A stretch of 64,000 bases of DNA from DASUAS01 sp963841415 (GCA_963841415.1 CAWJCN010000004.1:186001-250000), one strand, 5' to 3'; shown: positions 10,336 to 18,996, numbered from the stretch's first letter. Numbers and translations are program-made. The notes: a model not told the origin generated them from the letters alone.

Positions 10336-10956
10336 ATGGCCGTCGCCACCACCGAGCGCACGCAGGTGCGGTTGCTCGACGCCACCGAGCAGCTCATCGG
10401 CGAACGGGGCGTCGACGCAGTGTCGCTGCGCGCCATCAACGCCGCCGCCGAGAGCAACGTCGCCGCTGCGCACTACCACTTCGGGTCGAAGGAGGCTCTG
10501 GTGCGGGCGGTGCTCGACCGGCGCATGGCCGCGCTCGCCGCGCAGCGCTCCGAGCAGCTCGCCCCGCTCGAGACCGAGCCGGCGCCCTCTCCACGGGCGG
10601 TCGCCACGGTGTTCGTACAGCCGCTCTTCGACCTCGCGGCCGAATCGTCCGGCGCCCGCTACGTGCGCTTCCTCGCCGCCCTCTACCGCGCCGACGGCGA
10701 CTGGCTCACCGTGCTCGACGGCGCGTTCGCGCCCCAGTGGGCGCGCATCGAGCCCGTCCTCGTCCGCGCCACGCCGCACCTCGACGACGTGCGCCGCGGC
10801 CGTCGTGTCTCACTCGCCAGCGAGACCATGATCCGCATGCTGGCCGACCCCGGACGCTACGGGGCCGGCATCACCAGCGACGAGCTCCGCGACGAGGTGA
10901 TCGGCATGTTCACCGCCATCGTCACCGGTCCGCCCGACACCCAGGAGACGCCATGA
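10336..10956 (+). CDS. TetR-family transcriptional regulator
   Basis: A 206-residue repressor-type protein. The N-terminal helix-turn-helix domain covers residues 8-55: VRLLDATEQLIGERGVDAVSLRAINAAAESNVAAAHYHFGSKEALVRAVL is a typical TetR DNA-binding domain with the YHF-x-SKE motif. The C-terminal ligand domain is not specific. Its stop overlaps the downstream dioxygenase start (ATGA), so the two are co-translated. A palindrome directly upstream of its -10 box suggests autorepression and control of the divergent amidohydrolase. The ligand is unknown. Confidence 0.93.
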   Translation: MAVATTERTQVRLLDATEQLIGERGVDAVSLRAINAAAESNVAAAHYHFGSKEALVRAVLDRRMAALAAQRSEQLAPLETEPAPSPRAVATVFVQPLFDLAAESSGARYVRFLAALYRADGDWLTVLDGAFAPQWARIEPVLVRATPHLDDVRRGRRVSLASETMIRMLADPGRYGAGITSDELRDEVIGMFTAIVTGPPDTQETP

Positions 10957-11849
10957 CCGCAACCACCGCGACCCTCGCCGACGTCCGACCGCTCACCGGA
11001 GCGTGCGGTGCCGAGGTGCACGGCATCGACCTGCGCGCACTCGACGCCGACGGCTGGAAGGCCATGTACGCGACGTGGCTCGAACACCTCGTGCTGTTCT
11101 TCCCCGGCCAGTCGCTCGACGCCGACGCGCACGTCGCGCTGGGCCGTCGCTTCGGCGAACCCGAGATCCATCCGTACATCCCCAAGCACGACGACGAGCA
11201 CCCCGAGATCGTGGTGATCGACACCCTCGGTGGTGGTGTCGACGTCTGGCACACCGACGTGACGTTCAGCCCGACCCCGCCCATGGCGTCGGTGCTGCAG
11301 ATGGTGGTGAACCCGCCGCGGGGCGGCGACACGATCTTCACGAACCAGTACCTCGCCTACGAGACGCTGTCGGCCCCGATCCGCGAGCTGCTCGACGGCC
11401 TCACCGCGGTCCACCACGCGGCGCCCTTCGGCCACCCCGAGCAGCAGGCGATCCACCCGGTCGTGCGCACCCATCCCGACACCGGCCGCCGGTCGCTGTT
11501 CGTGAACCGCACCTTCACGTCACACGTCCGCGAGCTTCGGCGCAGCGAGAGCGACGCGCTGCTGCACTACCTGTACTCGTGGTCGGAACGGCCCGACTTC
11601 CAGTGCCGGTACCGCTGGGAGGTCGGCACCATCGGGATCTGGGACAACCGGTGCACGCAGCACTACGCGGTCGCCGACTACCACGACGAGCGCCGGGTGA
11701 TCGAGCGAGTCACCGTGATCGGTGACACTCCCGACGGCGGCACGCCGCGGTGGGAACCGTTCGCCGAGCACCGCGGCTACCAGCAGGGCACGCTGGCCCA
11801 GGCGCGGTCGATGGACGCCGACCCGCGCGCGAACTCGATGGCGAAGTAG
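10953..11849 (+). CDS. TauD/TfdA-family alpha-ketoglutarate-dependent dioxygenase
   Basis: A non-haem Fe(II)/2-oxoglutarate dioxygenase of 298 residues. The iron ligands are visible: His100 and Asp102 in DVWHTDVTF, and the distal His in CTQHYAVADYH. The 2-oxoglutarate-binding Arg is in the following ERRVIERVTVIG. The N-terminus VRPLTGACGAEVHGIDLRAL is standard for TauD/TfdA enzymes. Members hydroxylate sulfonates, sulfate esters, phenoxyacids or carnitine precursors, and the sequence does not decide which. ATG at 10953 overlaps the tetR stop. A damaged sulfotransferase follows, which is a weak hint toward sulfur esters. Confidence 0.9.
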   Translation: MTATTATLADVRPLTGACGAEVHGIDLRALDADGWKAMYATWLEHLVLFFPGQSLDADAHVALGRRFGEPEIHPYIPKHDDEHPEIVVIDTLGGGVDVWHTDVTFSPTPPMASVLQMVVNPPRGGDTIFTNQYLAYETLSAPIRELLDGLTAVHHAAPFGHPEQQAIHPVVRTHPDTGRRSLFVNRTFTSHVRELRRSESDALLHYLYSWSERPDFQCRYRWEVGTIGIWDNRCTQHYAVADYHDERRVIERVTVIGDTPDGGTPRWEPFAEHRGYQQGTLAQARSMDADPRANSMAK

Positions 11850-11905
11850 CACCGTCAGGCGCGCGGGGAGAGTGACCCCCGACGACACCGAGCCGGGGGG
11901 AACAG

Positions 11906-12830
11906 ATGGACGTCGCCGCTTCGTTGCTGGCCGCGCAAGCACAGACCGGCCTCGACGACTACGGGCCCGAGGCCGACGCCATGCTCGAGGCGCTCGCCGT
12001 GCTGGCGCGCTCGGTCAACGACGAGGCTGCCCTCGACGAGCAGGGGGAAGCCGTCGTCGGCGGCATGGTGGTGGCGTTGCTCGCGCGGCGGCTCGACATC
12101 GAGCGCTGGTACGCCGACCATCCCGAGATCGGCGAGCAGGAGATCGGGTCGGTGCTCTTCGGCGTCGGCCTGCCCCGCACCGGCTCCACCGCGCTCAGCT
12201 ACCTCCTCGCGCAGGACAAGGCCGTGCGCTCACTACGGGTGTGGGAGTCGAGCCAGCCCACCCCTCCACCCGAGCTCGACGGCGAGGACGACGGCCCGGG
12301 TTCGTCGCGACGCGCGAGGCCATGAGCGGGCTCGGGTCACTCCCCGAGGAGCTCAAGTCCATGCTGCCGTCGTCGGCCGACGGTCCGGCGGAGTGCCTCG
12401 ACCTGCTGAACCTCTCGTTCCGCTGCGCGATGCTCGACACCGTCACGCAGACCCCGTCGTACGGCGCGTGGTTGCTCGACTGCGACTTCGGCCCCGCGTA
12501 CCGCCATCACGAACGGGTGTTGAAGTTGTTGCAGTGGCACCGGCCGCCCAACCGCTGGCGGTTGAAGACGCCGGCGCACATGTTCGCCATCGACGCCCTC
12601 GACGCGGTCTACCCCGACGCGCGCTTCGTGATCACACACCGCGACCCCGCGAAGGTGATGCCGTCGCTGGCCAGCGTGGAGACCGCGGTCGTGCGCATGT
12701 ACACCGGCAAGGCGGACCCGTACGACTTCGGCCGGCACTGCGTCGAGGACTGGGATCACGCGTTACTCCGAGCGGTTTCCCTTCATCAAGGAGGTCCGTT
12801 CGTGATGTCGGCCCGTTCGTGGTCTGAGCG
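11906..12830 (+). pseudogene. Sulfotransferase-family protein, frame-broken and C-terminally incomplete
   Basis: The first frame (ATG 11906) encodes IGSVLFGVGLPRTGSTALSYLLAQD, the PAPS 5'-phosphosulfate loop of Sulfotransfer_3 proteins, and runs into WESSQPTPPPEL. Near 12275-12310 homology moves to another frame (FVATREAMSGLGSLPEEL, then WRLKTPAHMFAIDALDAVYPDARFVITHRDPAKV, the PAPS 3'-phosphate motif). One lost base would account for the shift. After about 12765 family resemblance disappears in every frame, and the open frame runs on antisense to the next gene. So about 90 C-terminal residues expected for a roughly 390-residue family are missing. The frame break could be a sequencing error. 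The missing C-terminus looks like real decay. Confidence 0.75.
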
Positions 12831-12836
12831 ACTGCT

Positions 12837-13175
12837 CTACGCGGCCTGCGCGGCGTCTGCCGCGACGGGCCCGCCGGTGAGCGCGGCGGTGAGACGGGCC
12901 CGGAGGCGAGGGGCGTCGGCAGGAGCCACGCGGTTGGCCGCCAGCACGCCGTCGACCATGTCGGTGACCACCTCGGCGAAGGGCCGGTCCCGCAGACGGA
13001 CCGACACGACCGCGCCCGCCGGGTAGCGACGGATCGTGCGCGCCGCCCCGGCCACCCGCGGCGGCGACCGGAACGCGGGCACGTCGAGGCCGGCCTCGTG
13101 GGCGGAAGCCCCGAGGCGACGGGCGACGTCGGCGAAGCGCAAGGCGGGGAGCTCGGTGACGGTCCGGTCGTTCAC
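12837..13175 (-). CDS. Conserved hypothetical actinobacterial protein (112 aa)
   Basis: I do not know a function for this gene. The 112-residue protein has no signal peptide or membrane segment. It carries LRFADVARRLGASAHEAGLDVPAFRSPPRVAGAARTIRRYPAGAVVSVRLRDRPFAEVVTDMVDGVLAANR, a pattern I associate with small uncharacterised actinobacterial proteins. It is Arg-rich and mildly basic, with regular codon use. It starts with GTG at 13175, 87 bp from the divergent MATE gene. Its 3' end abuts the decayed sulfotransferase, so the apparent sulfotransferase reading beyond 12837 is only antisense to it. Confidence 0.65.
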   Translation of the reverse strand: MNDRTVTELPALRFADVARRLGASAHEAGLDVPAFRSPPRVAGAARTIRRYPAGAVVSVRLRDRPFAEVVTDMVDGVLAANRVAPADAPRLRARLTAALTGGPVAADAAQAA

Positions 13176-13262
13176 GGGATCAGCATCGCACCGGGGTGTG
13201 ACAGTTATTCCGGGCTCACCGAACCGGTGCTCTCACCGATCGTGCGTCACCATGGCGGACTG

Positions 13263-14597
13263 GTGACGCAAGAACGCGGAGACGGCGCGAGACGGCCCTA
13301 CGACCGGGAGATCGCGCGCCTCGCGGTGCCGGCGCTGGGCGCGCTGGCGGCCGAGCCGCTCTACCTGCTCGCCGACACCGCCATCGTCGGCCACCTGGGC
13401 ACCCGCCCGCTCGCCGGCCTGGCGGTCGCCGGGTCCGTCCTCACCGCCGCGTTCAGCGTGTTCAACTTCCTCGCCTACTCGACCACCGCCGGGGTGGCCC
13501 GCCAGCTCGGTGCCGGCCATCGGCGGGACGCGGCCGAGAGCGGCGTCGACGGGTGCTGGCTGGCGGTGGGCCTCGGGCTCGTGCTGACCGGGCTCGGGCT
13601 CGCGCTCGCTCCGGCGATCGCCGACGTGATGGGCGCGTCGCCGTCGGTCGCTCCCTTCGCGGTCACGTACCTGCGCATCAGCATCCTCGGCGCCCCCGCG
13701 CTCCTCCTCGCGTTCGCCGGCGCGGGTTACCTGCGCGGCATGCAGGACACCAAGACCACGCTCGTCATCGCGGTCGTCGCCAACGCGGCCAACCTGCTCG
13801 TCGAGGTCCTCTTCGTCTACACGCTCGACCTCGGCATCGCAGGCTCGGCGTGGGGCACGGTGCTGGCGCAGTACGGCGCCGCGATCGCGTACCTCGTCAT
13901 CGTGGCGCGCGCGGTACGACGCGCCGATGCATCCTTGAAGCCGCGCGCGGCGGGCGTGCGCGCCAACGCGACGGTCGGGAGCCGGCTGGTCGTGCGCACC
14001 GCATCGCTGATCGTCGCGTTGTTGACCGCGACCGCCGTCGCGTCGCGCATCAGCGTCGATGCCGTCGCCGCGCACCAGATCTGCATGCAGATCCTGCTCT
14101 TCCTCGCGCTGTCGCTCGACGCGCTCGCCATCGCGGGCCAGGCCATGGTCGGTCGCTTCCTCGGCGCGTCCAGCGCGCACGACGCGCGGGCCGTCGGCCG
14201 CCGCCTCATGGAGCTCGGCATCGTCGTCGGCCTGCTGTTCGGGCTGGCCCTGGTGGTGCTGCGCCCGTGGTTGGCGAGCGTGTTCACCAACGACGCCGGG
14301 GTGCGGCACCTCGTGCTCGAGGTGCTGTGGATCGTCGCCGCGCTGCAGCCGGTCGCGGCCGTCGTGTTCGTGCTCGATGGCGTGCTCATCGGCGCGGGAG
14401 ACGCCGGCTACCTCGCGCTGGCGATGCTCGTCGCCACCGTCGCCGTGTACCTCCCTGCCGCGCTGCTCGTCGCGGTGCTCGACGGTGGGCTGCTGTGGCT
14501 CTGGGGCGCGCTCGCGCTCTGGATGCTCGCCCGCTTCGTGGGCATGGCCGGCCGCTTCCGCACCACCCGGTGGGAGGTCGTCGGCGCCAAAAGGTAG
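13263..14597 (+). CDS. MATE-family efflux transporter (DinF-like)
   Basis: An inner-membrane drug/cation antiporter of 444 residues with about twelve hydrophobic segments. REIARLAVPALGALAAEPLYLLADTAIVGHLG is the MATE N-terminal signature, repeated in the second half as AVAAHQICMQILLFLALSLDALAIAGQAMVGRFLG. This suits the DinF branch. The open frame reaches upstream to 13098, but GTG at 13263 is chosen because the hydrophobic protein starts just after it and the longer version is antisense to the neighbouring gene. The TAG stop lies inside a large palindrome (14588-14635) that probably terminates transcription. Substrate unknown. Confidence 0.92.
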   Translation: MTQERGDGARRPYDREIARLAVPALGALAAEPLYLLADTAIVGHLGTRPLAGLAVAGSVLTAAFSVFNFLAYSTTAGVARQLGAGHRRDAAESGVDGCWLAVGLGLVLTGLGLALAPAIADVMGASPSVAPFAVTYLRISILGAPALLLAFAGAGYLRGMQDTKTTLVIAVVANAANLLVEVLFVYTLDLGIAGSAWGTVLAQYGAAIAYLVIVARAVRRADASLKPRAAGVRANATVGSRLVVRTASLIVALLTATAVASRISVDAVAAHQICMQILLFLALSLDALAIAGQAMVGRFLGASSAHDARAVGRRLMELGIVVGLLFGLALVVLRPWLASVFTNDAGVRHLVLEVLWIVAALQPVAAVVFVLDGVLIGAGDAGYLALAMLVATVAVYLPAALLVAVLDGGLLWLWGALALWMLARFVGMAGRFRTTRWEVVGAKR

Positions 14598-14635
14598 CGA
14601 TCTGTTGCAGATGTGAAACACGTCGCTACCTTTTG
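14588..14635. repeat. 48-bp palindrome overlapping the MATE stop codon (terminator or REP-like)
   Basis: Two 19-base arms (14588-14606 and 14617-14635) match at 17 of 19 positions around a 10-base loop. The outer 13 bases, CAAAAGGTAGCGA and its complement, are perfect, and the ends are A/T-rich on both strands. This is the shape of a bidirectional intrinsic terminator. The left arm contains the MATE stop codon. The loop sequence is not self-complementary. No second copy was found by eye in the window. Confidence 0.7.
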
Positions 14636-14665
14636 CCGAGAGTGGGGATGTGCTTTCCTGGGCAG

Positions 14666-15556
14666 ATGCCCGCGTCGCCCGAGCAGCCGCTGCGTCTCGT
14701 CGGCGAGGAGGGCGAGGCGAGCCCGCGGGTCGCACCCGCACCCGCAGCCGAGCAACCGGTCGCCCTCGACGAGCTCCTGCGCGTCGACGAGTGGGGCCGC
14801 AGCGAGCCGGTGCGGGCGTTGGCACGCGCCCTCTACGAGCCCGTCTACCGGCACTGGCTGCGGGCCGAGTGGGAGGGACTCGAGCACGTGCCGCTCGAAG
14901 GCGGCGCGCTGCTCGTCGCCAACCACGGTGGCGCCATCCCCTCCGACGCCCCGGTGGTCATGCACGGCATAGAGACGGAGTTGCTGCGCCCGGTGTACGG
15001 GCTGGCCGAGAACCTCTTCCGCCAGCTGCCGGTGGTCGGCACGCTGTGGTCGCGCGCGGGCGGCGTCCCCGCCCACCCCGACAACGCGTACCGCCTCCTG
15101 CACGACGACGGGCAGCTCGTGCTCGTGTTCCCCGAGGGCACCAAGGCCACCGGCAAGCTCGTGCGCGACCGCTACCAGCTCCGCCGGTTCGGACGGGGCG
15201 GGTTCGTGGAGATCGCCATGCGCTCCGGCGTGCCCATCGTGCCGATGGCGATCGTGGGCAACGAAGAGGCCATGCCGATCCTGTGGAAGAGCGCGCGCCT
15301 GGCGAAGCTCTTCGGTCTCCCCTACTTCCCGATCACCGCCAACCAGTTCGTGTTCGGACCGGTGCTCGGCTACGTGGTGCCGCTGCCGGCCAAGTTCCGC
15401 ATCCGCGTGCTGCCACCGATCGCCTTCGACGTGGAACCGGGCCTGCCTCGCTACAACCGCGGCATGGTCATGGAGCAGGCCGAACACATCCGGTCGCTCA
15501 TCCAGTCTGAGGTCGACGACCTGCTCCGCCACCGCCGCAGCGTCTGGCGGGGCTGA
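14666..15556 (+). CDS. 1-acyl-glycerol-3-phosphate acyltransferase-like protein (PlsC family)
   Basis: A 296-residue acyltransferase of the PlsC/LPLAT superfamily, probably acting at the membrane face in lipid synthesis. Visible motifs are LVANHGGAIPSDAPV (a variant of the catalytic His-x4-Asp motif with longer spacing), RAGGVPAHPDNAYRLLHDDGQLVLVFPEGTKATGKL (the FPEGT substrate motif) and VPIVPMAIVGNEEAMP. The first 40 residues are Pro/Ala/Glu-rich and probably disordered. ATG at 14666 is used; an in-frame ATG at 14648 would add six residues. The gene is followed after seven bases by an epimerase, like the M. tuberculosis Rv0502/Rv0501 pair, so the two probably form an operon. Confidence 0.85.
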   Translation: MPASPEQPLRLVGEEGEASPRVAPAPAAEQPVALDELLRVDEWGRSEPVRALARALYEPVYRHWLRAEWEGLEHVPLEGGALLVANHGGAIPSDAPVVMHGIETELLRPVYGLAENLFRQLPVVGTLWSRAGGVPAHPDNAYRLLHDDGQLVLVFPEGTKATGKLVRDRYQLRRFGRGGFVEIAMRSGVPIVPMAIVGNEEAMPILWKSARLAKLFGLPYFPITANQFVFGPVLGYVVPLPAKFRIRVLPPIAFDVEPGLPRYNRGMVMEQAEHIRSLIQSEVDDLLRHRRSVWRG

Positions 15557-15563
15557 GCGCGCC

Positions 15564-16598
15564 GTGCGCATCCTCGTCACCGGGCTCGGGACCTTCTGGG
15601 GCAGCCGGATCGCGCGGGCACTGGAGCAGCGGCCCGAGGTCGAGCTGGTCGTCGGCGTCGACACCCGCGAGCCGCGTCTCCCGCTCACCCGGACCGAGTT
15701 CGTGCAGGCCGACGCGTCGTACGCGATCCTGCGCCGCATGGTGCGGGCCACGCAGGTCGACACCGTGCTGCACACCCACCTCGAGGTCGACTCCACCCGC
15801 GTCAGCGGTCGCCGCCTGCACGAGGTCAACGTGATCGGCACCATGAACCTGCTCGCGGCGGCGGCCGGCGAGGGCAGCTCGGTGCACAAGATCGTGCTCA
15901 AGACGTCGACGCTGGTCTACGGCTCCAACTTCGCCGACCCCTACTTCTTCCGCGAGTCCGCTCGCCGCACCCACACGCCCACGACGCCCGTCGAGCGATC
16001 ACTGGTGGAGGTGGACTCGCTGGTGAACGACTTCGCGGAGGATCACCCGGAGGTCGCGGTCACGTCGCTGCGCTTCGCCAACGTGCTCGGCGACGACGTG
16101 ACCACGGTCTTCTCCCGCATGTTGCGCATGACGACCGTGCCCGAGGTGTTCGGCTACGACCCGCGACTGCAGTTCGTGCACGAGGACGACGTCACTCGCG
16201 CGCTGGCACACGCGACGCTGCACGACGTCCCCGGCACATTCAACGTCGCCGGTCCGGGGACGATCACGTGGGGCGAGGCCTGCCGCGCGGTCACGCGCCG
16301 CCGGCTCGCGATGCCGCCGGTGTTCACTGGCGGCGCCGCGCTGCCCCTCCGCCTCCTGCGCATCATCGACATCCCGCCCGAGGTGCTGAGCGTGCTGCGG
16401 TACGGGCGCGGGGTCGACACGACCGCATTCGTCGACGCCGGATTCGAGTACCGCTACACGACGCCGGGAACGGTCGAGGCGTTCGCGCAGGCCTGTCGAC
16501 TCGAGCGGGTCGTCGGTACGCCGCCGGCCTACGAGTACGAGCGCGACGTCGAGGACTTCTTCCGCAACTCACGCGCGGTGGTGCGGCCCGAGGGCTAA
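15564..16598 (+). CDS. NAD-dependent epimerase/dehydratase (extended SDR)
   Basis: A 344-residue extended short-chain dehydrogenase. The N-terminal nucleotide loop is atypical: ILVTGLGTFWGSRIARALE keeps only part of the GxxGxxG pattern. HEVNVIGTMNLLAAA and KTSTLVYGSNFADPYFF replace the usual Ser/Tyr-x3-Lys layout, so nucleotide sugar activity is uncertain. The C-terminal half (FVHEDDVTRALAHATLHDVPGTFNVAGPG) is standard. GTG at 15564 follows the acyltransferase stop by seven bases. The closest well-known context is the so-called GalE-like Rv0501 next to the Rv0502 acyltransferase. Its stop overlaps the stop of the convergent GNAT gene by four bases. Confidence 0.83.
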   Translation: MRILVTGLGTFWGSRIARALEQRPEVELVVGVDTREPRLPLTRTEFVQADASYAILRRMVRATQVDTVLHTHLEVDSTRVSGRRLHEVNVIGTMNLLAAAAGEGSSVHKIVLKTSTLVYGSNFADPYFFRESARRTHTPTTPVERSLVEVDSLVNDFAEDHPEVAVTSLRFANVLGDDVTTVFSRMLRMTTVPEVFGYDPRLQFVHEDDVTRALAHATLHDVPGTFNVAGPGTITWGEACRAVTRRRLAMPPVFTGGAALPLRLLRIIDIPPEVLSVLRYGRGVDTTAFVDAGFEYRYTTPGTVEAFAQACRLERVVGTPPAYEYERDVEDFFRNSRAVVRPEG

Positions 16599-17203
16599 CT
16601 GAAGAATTTCGCCTCGAACTCGGCGCGGCGCTCGTCCCACTCCTCGCGCGTGATGGCATAGCGCACGTGGTCTTCCCAGACGCCCTGGATCTGCAGGAAG
16701 CGGAGCGCGGTTCCCTCGTCGCGCAGGCCCAACTTGTCGGCCACCCGGTGGCTCTTCGAGTTGCGGGGCACGATCGCCGCCTCCATGCGGTGGAGGCCGA
16801 GCTCCTCGAAGCCGTAGCGCAGCACGATGGCGACCGCGTCGGGCGTGTACCCGCATCCTGCGTAGCGCTCGTCGACCCAGTAGCCGATGAAGCACGACTG
16901 GAACGGGCCCCGCAGCACGCTGCCCAGGCTCACCTCGCCGATGAGCGTGCCGTCGAGCAGGAAGGTGCCGAAGCCGTACGCGGAGTCGAACTGGCGTTGG
17001 CGTTCCCACGCGCCACAACGCGCCCGGAAGGCCTCGCGGTCGACGGTGGGGTCGCGCGTGCCGGGCTCGGGAAGCGGCTCCCAACGCTCCAACCAATCGC
17101 GGCTGCGGATGCGGATGTCACGCCAGGCGTCGTGGTCGCGCACCTCGAGTGGCCGCAGCATGACGCGCGGGCCGACCAGGGTCGACTCCCGACGTCCTCT
17201 CAT
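16595..17203 (-). CDS. GNAT-family N-acetyltransferase (RimJ/RimL-like)
   Basis: A 202-residue acetyltransferase. STLVGPRVMLRPLEVRDHDAW is the usual RimJ/RimL start, and GEVSLGSVLRGPFQSCFIGYWVDERYAGCGYTPDAVAIVLRYGFEELGLHRMEAAIVPRNSKSHRVADKLGLRDEG contains the acetyl-CoA binding A-motif and the NSKSHRVADKLGL helix. Such enzymes acetylate protein N-termini or small molecules. ATG at 17203 is preferred because TAACCT (17211-17216) sits seven bases upstream as a leaderless -10 box; ATG at 17221 is the alternative. It is divergent from orn across 30 bp and convergent with the epimerase. Confidence 0.9.
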   Translation of the reverse strand: MRGRRESTLVGPRVMLRPLEVRDHDAWRDIRIRSRDWLERWEPLPEPGTRDPTVDREAFRARCGAWERQRQFDSAYGFGTFLLDGTLIGEVSLGSVLRGPFQSCFIGYWVDERYAGCGYTPDAVAIVLRYGFEELGLHRMEAAIVPRNSKSHRVADKLGLRDEGTALRFLQIQGVWEDHVRYAITREEWDERRAEFEAKFFS

Positions 17204-17233
17204 CGCGCGAAGGTTATTCATTAGCCTCGCTGG
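17204..17233. promoter_or_regulatory. Back-to-back leaderless promoters of the GNAT gene and orn
   Basis: Only 30 bp separate the two divergent start codons. On the plus strand TAGCCT (17222-17227) lies six bases before the orn ATG. On the minus strand TAACCT (17216-17211) lies seven bases before the GNAT ATG. Both fit the TANNNT -10 box plus 6-8 base spacing seen at other genes here, so both mRNAs probably start at the start codon. The two -35 regions would lie inside the opposite gene. Confidence 0.6.
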
Positions 17234-17803
17234 ATGCCCACGAACGACGGCCGGCTGGTCTGGCTCGACCTGGAGATGACCGGCCTCGATCTCGAGCGCC
17301 ACGTGATCGTCGAGATCGCCGCGCTCGTGACCGATGACGAACTCGAGCCGCTCGACGACGGCATCGATCTCATCGTCCATCAACCAGCAGCCGCGCTCGC
17401 CGAGATGGACGACTTCGTGCGCGCCATGCACACCAAGTCGGGACTGTTGCCGGCGATCGAAGCTTCGACGCTCGCGCTCGCCGACGCCGGCGCGCAGACG
17501 CTCGCGTACGTACGAGGACACGTGCCGACTGCCGGCGTCGCGCCGCTCTGCGGCAACTCGATCGGCGTCGACCGCCGCTTCCTCGACCGCCAGCTCCCCG
17601 AGCTCGACCGCTGGCTGCACTACCGCAGCATCGACGTGTCGAGCTTCAAGGAGCTCTGCCGTCGCTGGTATCCCGTGGTGTACAAGGGTCGGCCGGGCAA
17701 GACGGAGACGCACCGCGCGCTGGCCGACGTCCGCGAGTCCATCGCCGAGCTGCGCTACTACCGCGAGCACATGCTGCTGCCCGCACCCACGGCGCCGCAG
17801 TAG
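17234..17803 (+). CDS. orn: Oligoribonuclease (DEDDh 3'-5' exonuclease)
   Basis: Orn degrades 2-5 nt RNA and pGpG to nucleotides and is the last step of mRNA and c-di-GMP turnover. The protein is 189 residues, normal length. The DEDDh motifs are visible: Exo I in LVWLDLEMTGLDLERHVIVEIA, Exo II around PLCGNSIGVDRRFLDR, and Exo III in KTETHRALADVRESIAELRYYREH with the catalytic His and Asp. ATG at 17234 is preceded by a -10 box without room for a ribosome site, so the mRNA is probably leaderless. The pGpG role links it functionally to the GGDEF-EAL protein at 47-50 kb. Confidence 0.97.
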   Translation: MPTNDGRLVWLDLEMTGLDLERHVIVEIAALVTDDELEPLDDGIDLIVHQPAAALAEMDDFVRAMHTKSGLLPAIEASTLALADAGAQTLAYVRGHVPTAGVAPLCGNSIGVDRRFLDRQLPELDRWLHYRSIDVSSFKELCRRWYPVVYKGRPGKTETHRALADVRESIAELRYYREHMLLPAPTAPQ

Positions 17804-17809
17804 TCGCCG

Positions 17810-18904
17810 TCAGAGCAGTTCGCGCAAGGCACCCAGGAGAGTGGTCACCGAACGATCGCGGGCGGAGTGGCCCATGAGGCCGATCCGCCACGCCTGGCCC
17901 GCGAACTTGCCCAGCCCGCCGCCGACCTCGATGCCGTACGTGGTGAGCAGTGCCTTGCGCAGGGTGGCGTCGTCGGCGCCGTCGGGCAGCCACGCGGTGG
18001 TGAGCTCGGGCAGCCGGTGCCCCTCCGGCACGACCAGGCGGAAGCCGAGCGCGGGCAGGGACGCCTGCAGTCGGGTGCCGGCCGCGCGGTGGCGGGCCCA
18101 CGCGGCCTCGAGCCCCTCGTCGAGCAGGGCACCGAGCGCGGCGTGGAGCGAGCACACCATCGAGACCGGTGCAGTGTGGTGGTACACGCGGTTGGCGCCG
18201 TCGACGTAGCTCGCGATGAGCGAGACGTCGAGGTACCACGACTGCGGCGGCGCCGTGCGCGATCGCACTCGCTCCACCACGCGGGGCGAGAACGTCACCG
18301 GCGAGAGACCCGGGGGCACGCCGAGGCACTTCTGCGTGCCCGAGTACGCGGCGTCGACGCCCCAGCCGTCGATCTCGACCGGAATGCCACCCAGCGAGGT
18401 GACCGTGTCGACGACGAGGAGCGTGTCGGTGTCGCGCAACCCGCCGAGCGGGGCGACGTCGTTCTCGACGCCGGTGGATGTCTCCGCGTGCACGACCGCG
18501 ACCAGGCGCGCCTGCGGGTGCTCGCGCTGCGCGTCGAGGAGACGCTGCGGGTCGAGCGGCAGGCCCCACTCCTCCTCGATGCGGACGACCTCGGCGCCGC
18601 AACGACGCGCCACCTCGCACATGCGGTCGCCGAACACGCCGTTGGCGCCGACGATCGCGGTATCGCCCGGTTCGAGCAGGTTGACGAAGCACGCCTCCAT
18701 GCCGGCGGAGCCCGTGCCACTCACCGGGAAGGTCAGCTGGTTCTCGGTGCGGAAGACGGTGCGCAGACGCGCCATCGTCTCGTCCATGATCGCGATGAAC
18801 TCGGGATCCATGTGCCCGAGCATCGGGCGGCTCAGGGCGGCGACCGCCTCCGGGTACGGGTTCGACGGGCCGGGCCCGAGCAACAGACGATCCGACATGG
18901 GCAT
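17810..18904 (-). CDS. PLP-dependent alanine-glyoxylate / serine-pyruvate aminotransferase family
   Basis: A class-V aminotransferase of 364 residues. LLLGPGPSNPYPEAVAAL is the standard AGT start, VSGTGSAGMEACFVNLLEPGD the PLP phosphate region, VVDTVTSLGGIPVEIDGWGVDAAYSGTQKCLGVPPGLSPV contains the Asp that holds the pyridine nitrogen and the Schiff-base Lys (SGTQKCL), and GLGKFAGQAWRIGLMGHSA carries the C-terminal carboxylate-binding Arg. Typical reactions convert glyoxylate or hydroxypyruvate. The substrate is not fixed by sequence. ATG at 18904 is supported by TAGGCT seven bases upstream (18912-18917), a leaderless -10 box. It stands alone between orn and an unknown gene. Confidence 0.9.
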   Translation of the reverse strand: MPMSDRLLLGPGPSNPYPEAVAALSRPMLGHMDPEFIAIMDETMARLRTVFRTENQLTFPVSGTGSAGMEACFVNLLEPGDTAIVGANGVFGDRMCEVARRCGAEVVRIEEEWGLPLDPQRLLDAQREHPQARLVAVVHAETSTGVENDVAPLGGLRDTDTLLVVDTVTSLGGIPVEIDGWGVDAAYSGTQKCLGVPPGLSPVTFSPRVVERVRSRTAPPQSWYLDVSLIASYVDGANRVYHHTAPVSMVCSLHAALGALLDEGLEAAWARHRAAGTRLQASLPALGFRLVVPEGHRLPELTTAWLPDGADDATLRKALLTTYGIEVGGGLGKFAGQAWRIGLMGHSARDRSVTTLLGALRELL

Positions 18905-18934
18905 GCGCGGGAGCCTACGCGCGCGCTCCCCTCA

Positions 18935-18985
18935 CGTTCTGGCGTCCCTGCGCCGTGGCGTACACGGCGGAGGTACGCCACAACG
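18935..18985. repeat. Hairpin repeat, copy A (51 bp; second copy at 34836-34886)
   Basis: Two 23-base arms (18935-18957 and 18963-18985) match at 19-20 positions around a 5-base loop. The outer arm begins CGTTCTGGCGT and the inner stem is CGCCGTG/CACGGCG. The same structure, about 80% identical with a different loop, occurs at 34836-34886. Here it follows the 3' end of the minus-strand gene at 18997, so it may terminate that transcript. Two copies at gene 3' ends suggest a REP-like family. Confidence 0.65.
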
Positions 18986-18996
18986 AGGGAAGAGGC

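Noticed and set aside
12831..13026. Sulfotransferase C-terminus continuing to 13026
   Set aside because: This part is antisense to a better-supported 112-residue gene and has no sulfotransferase resemblance.
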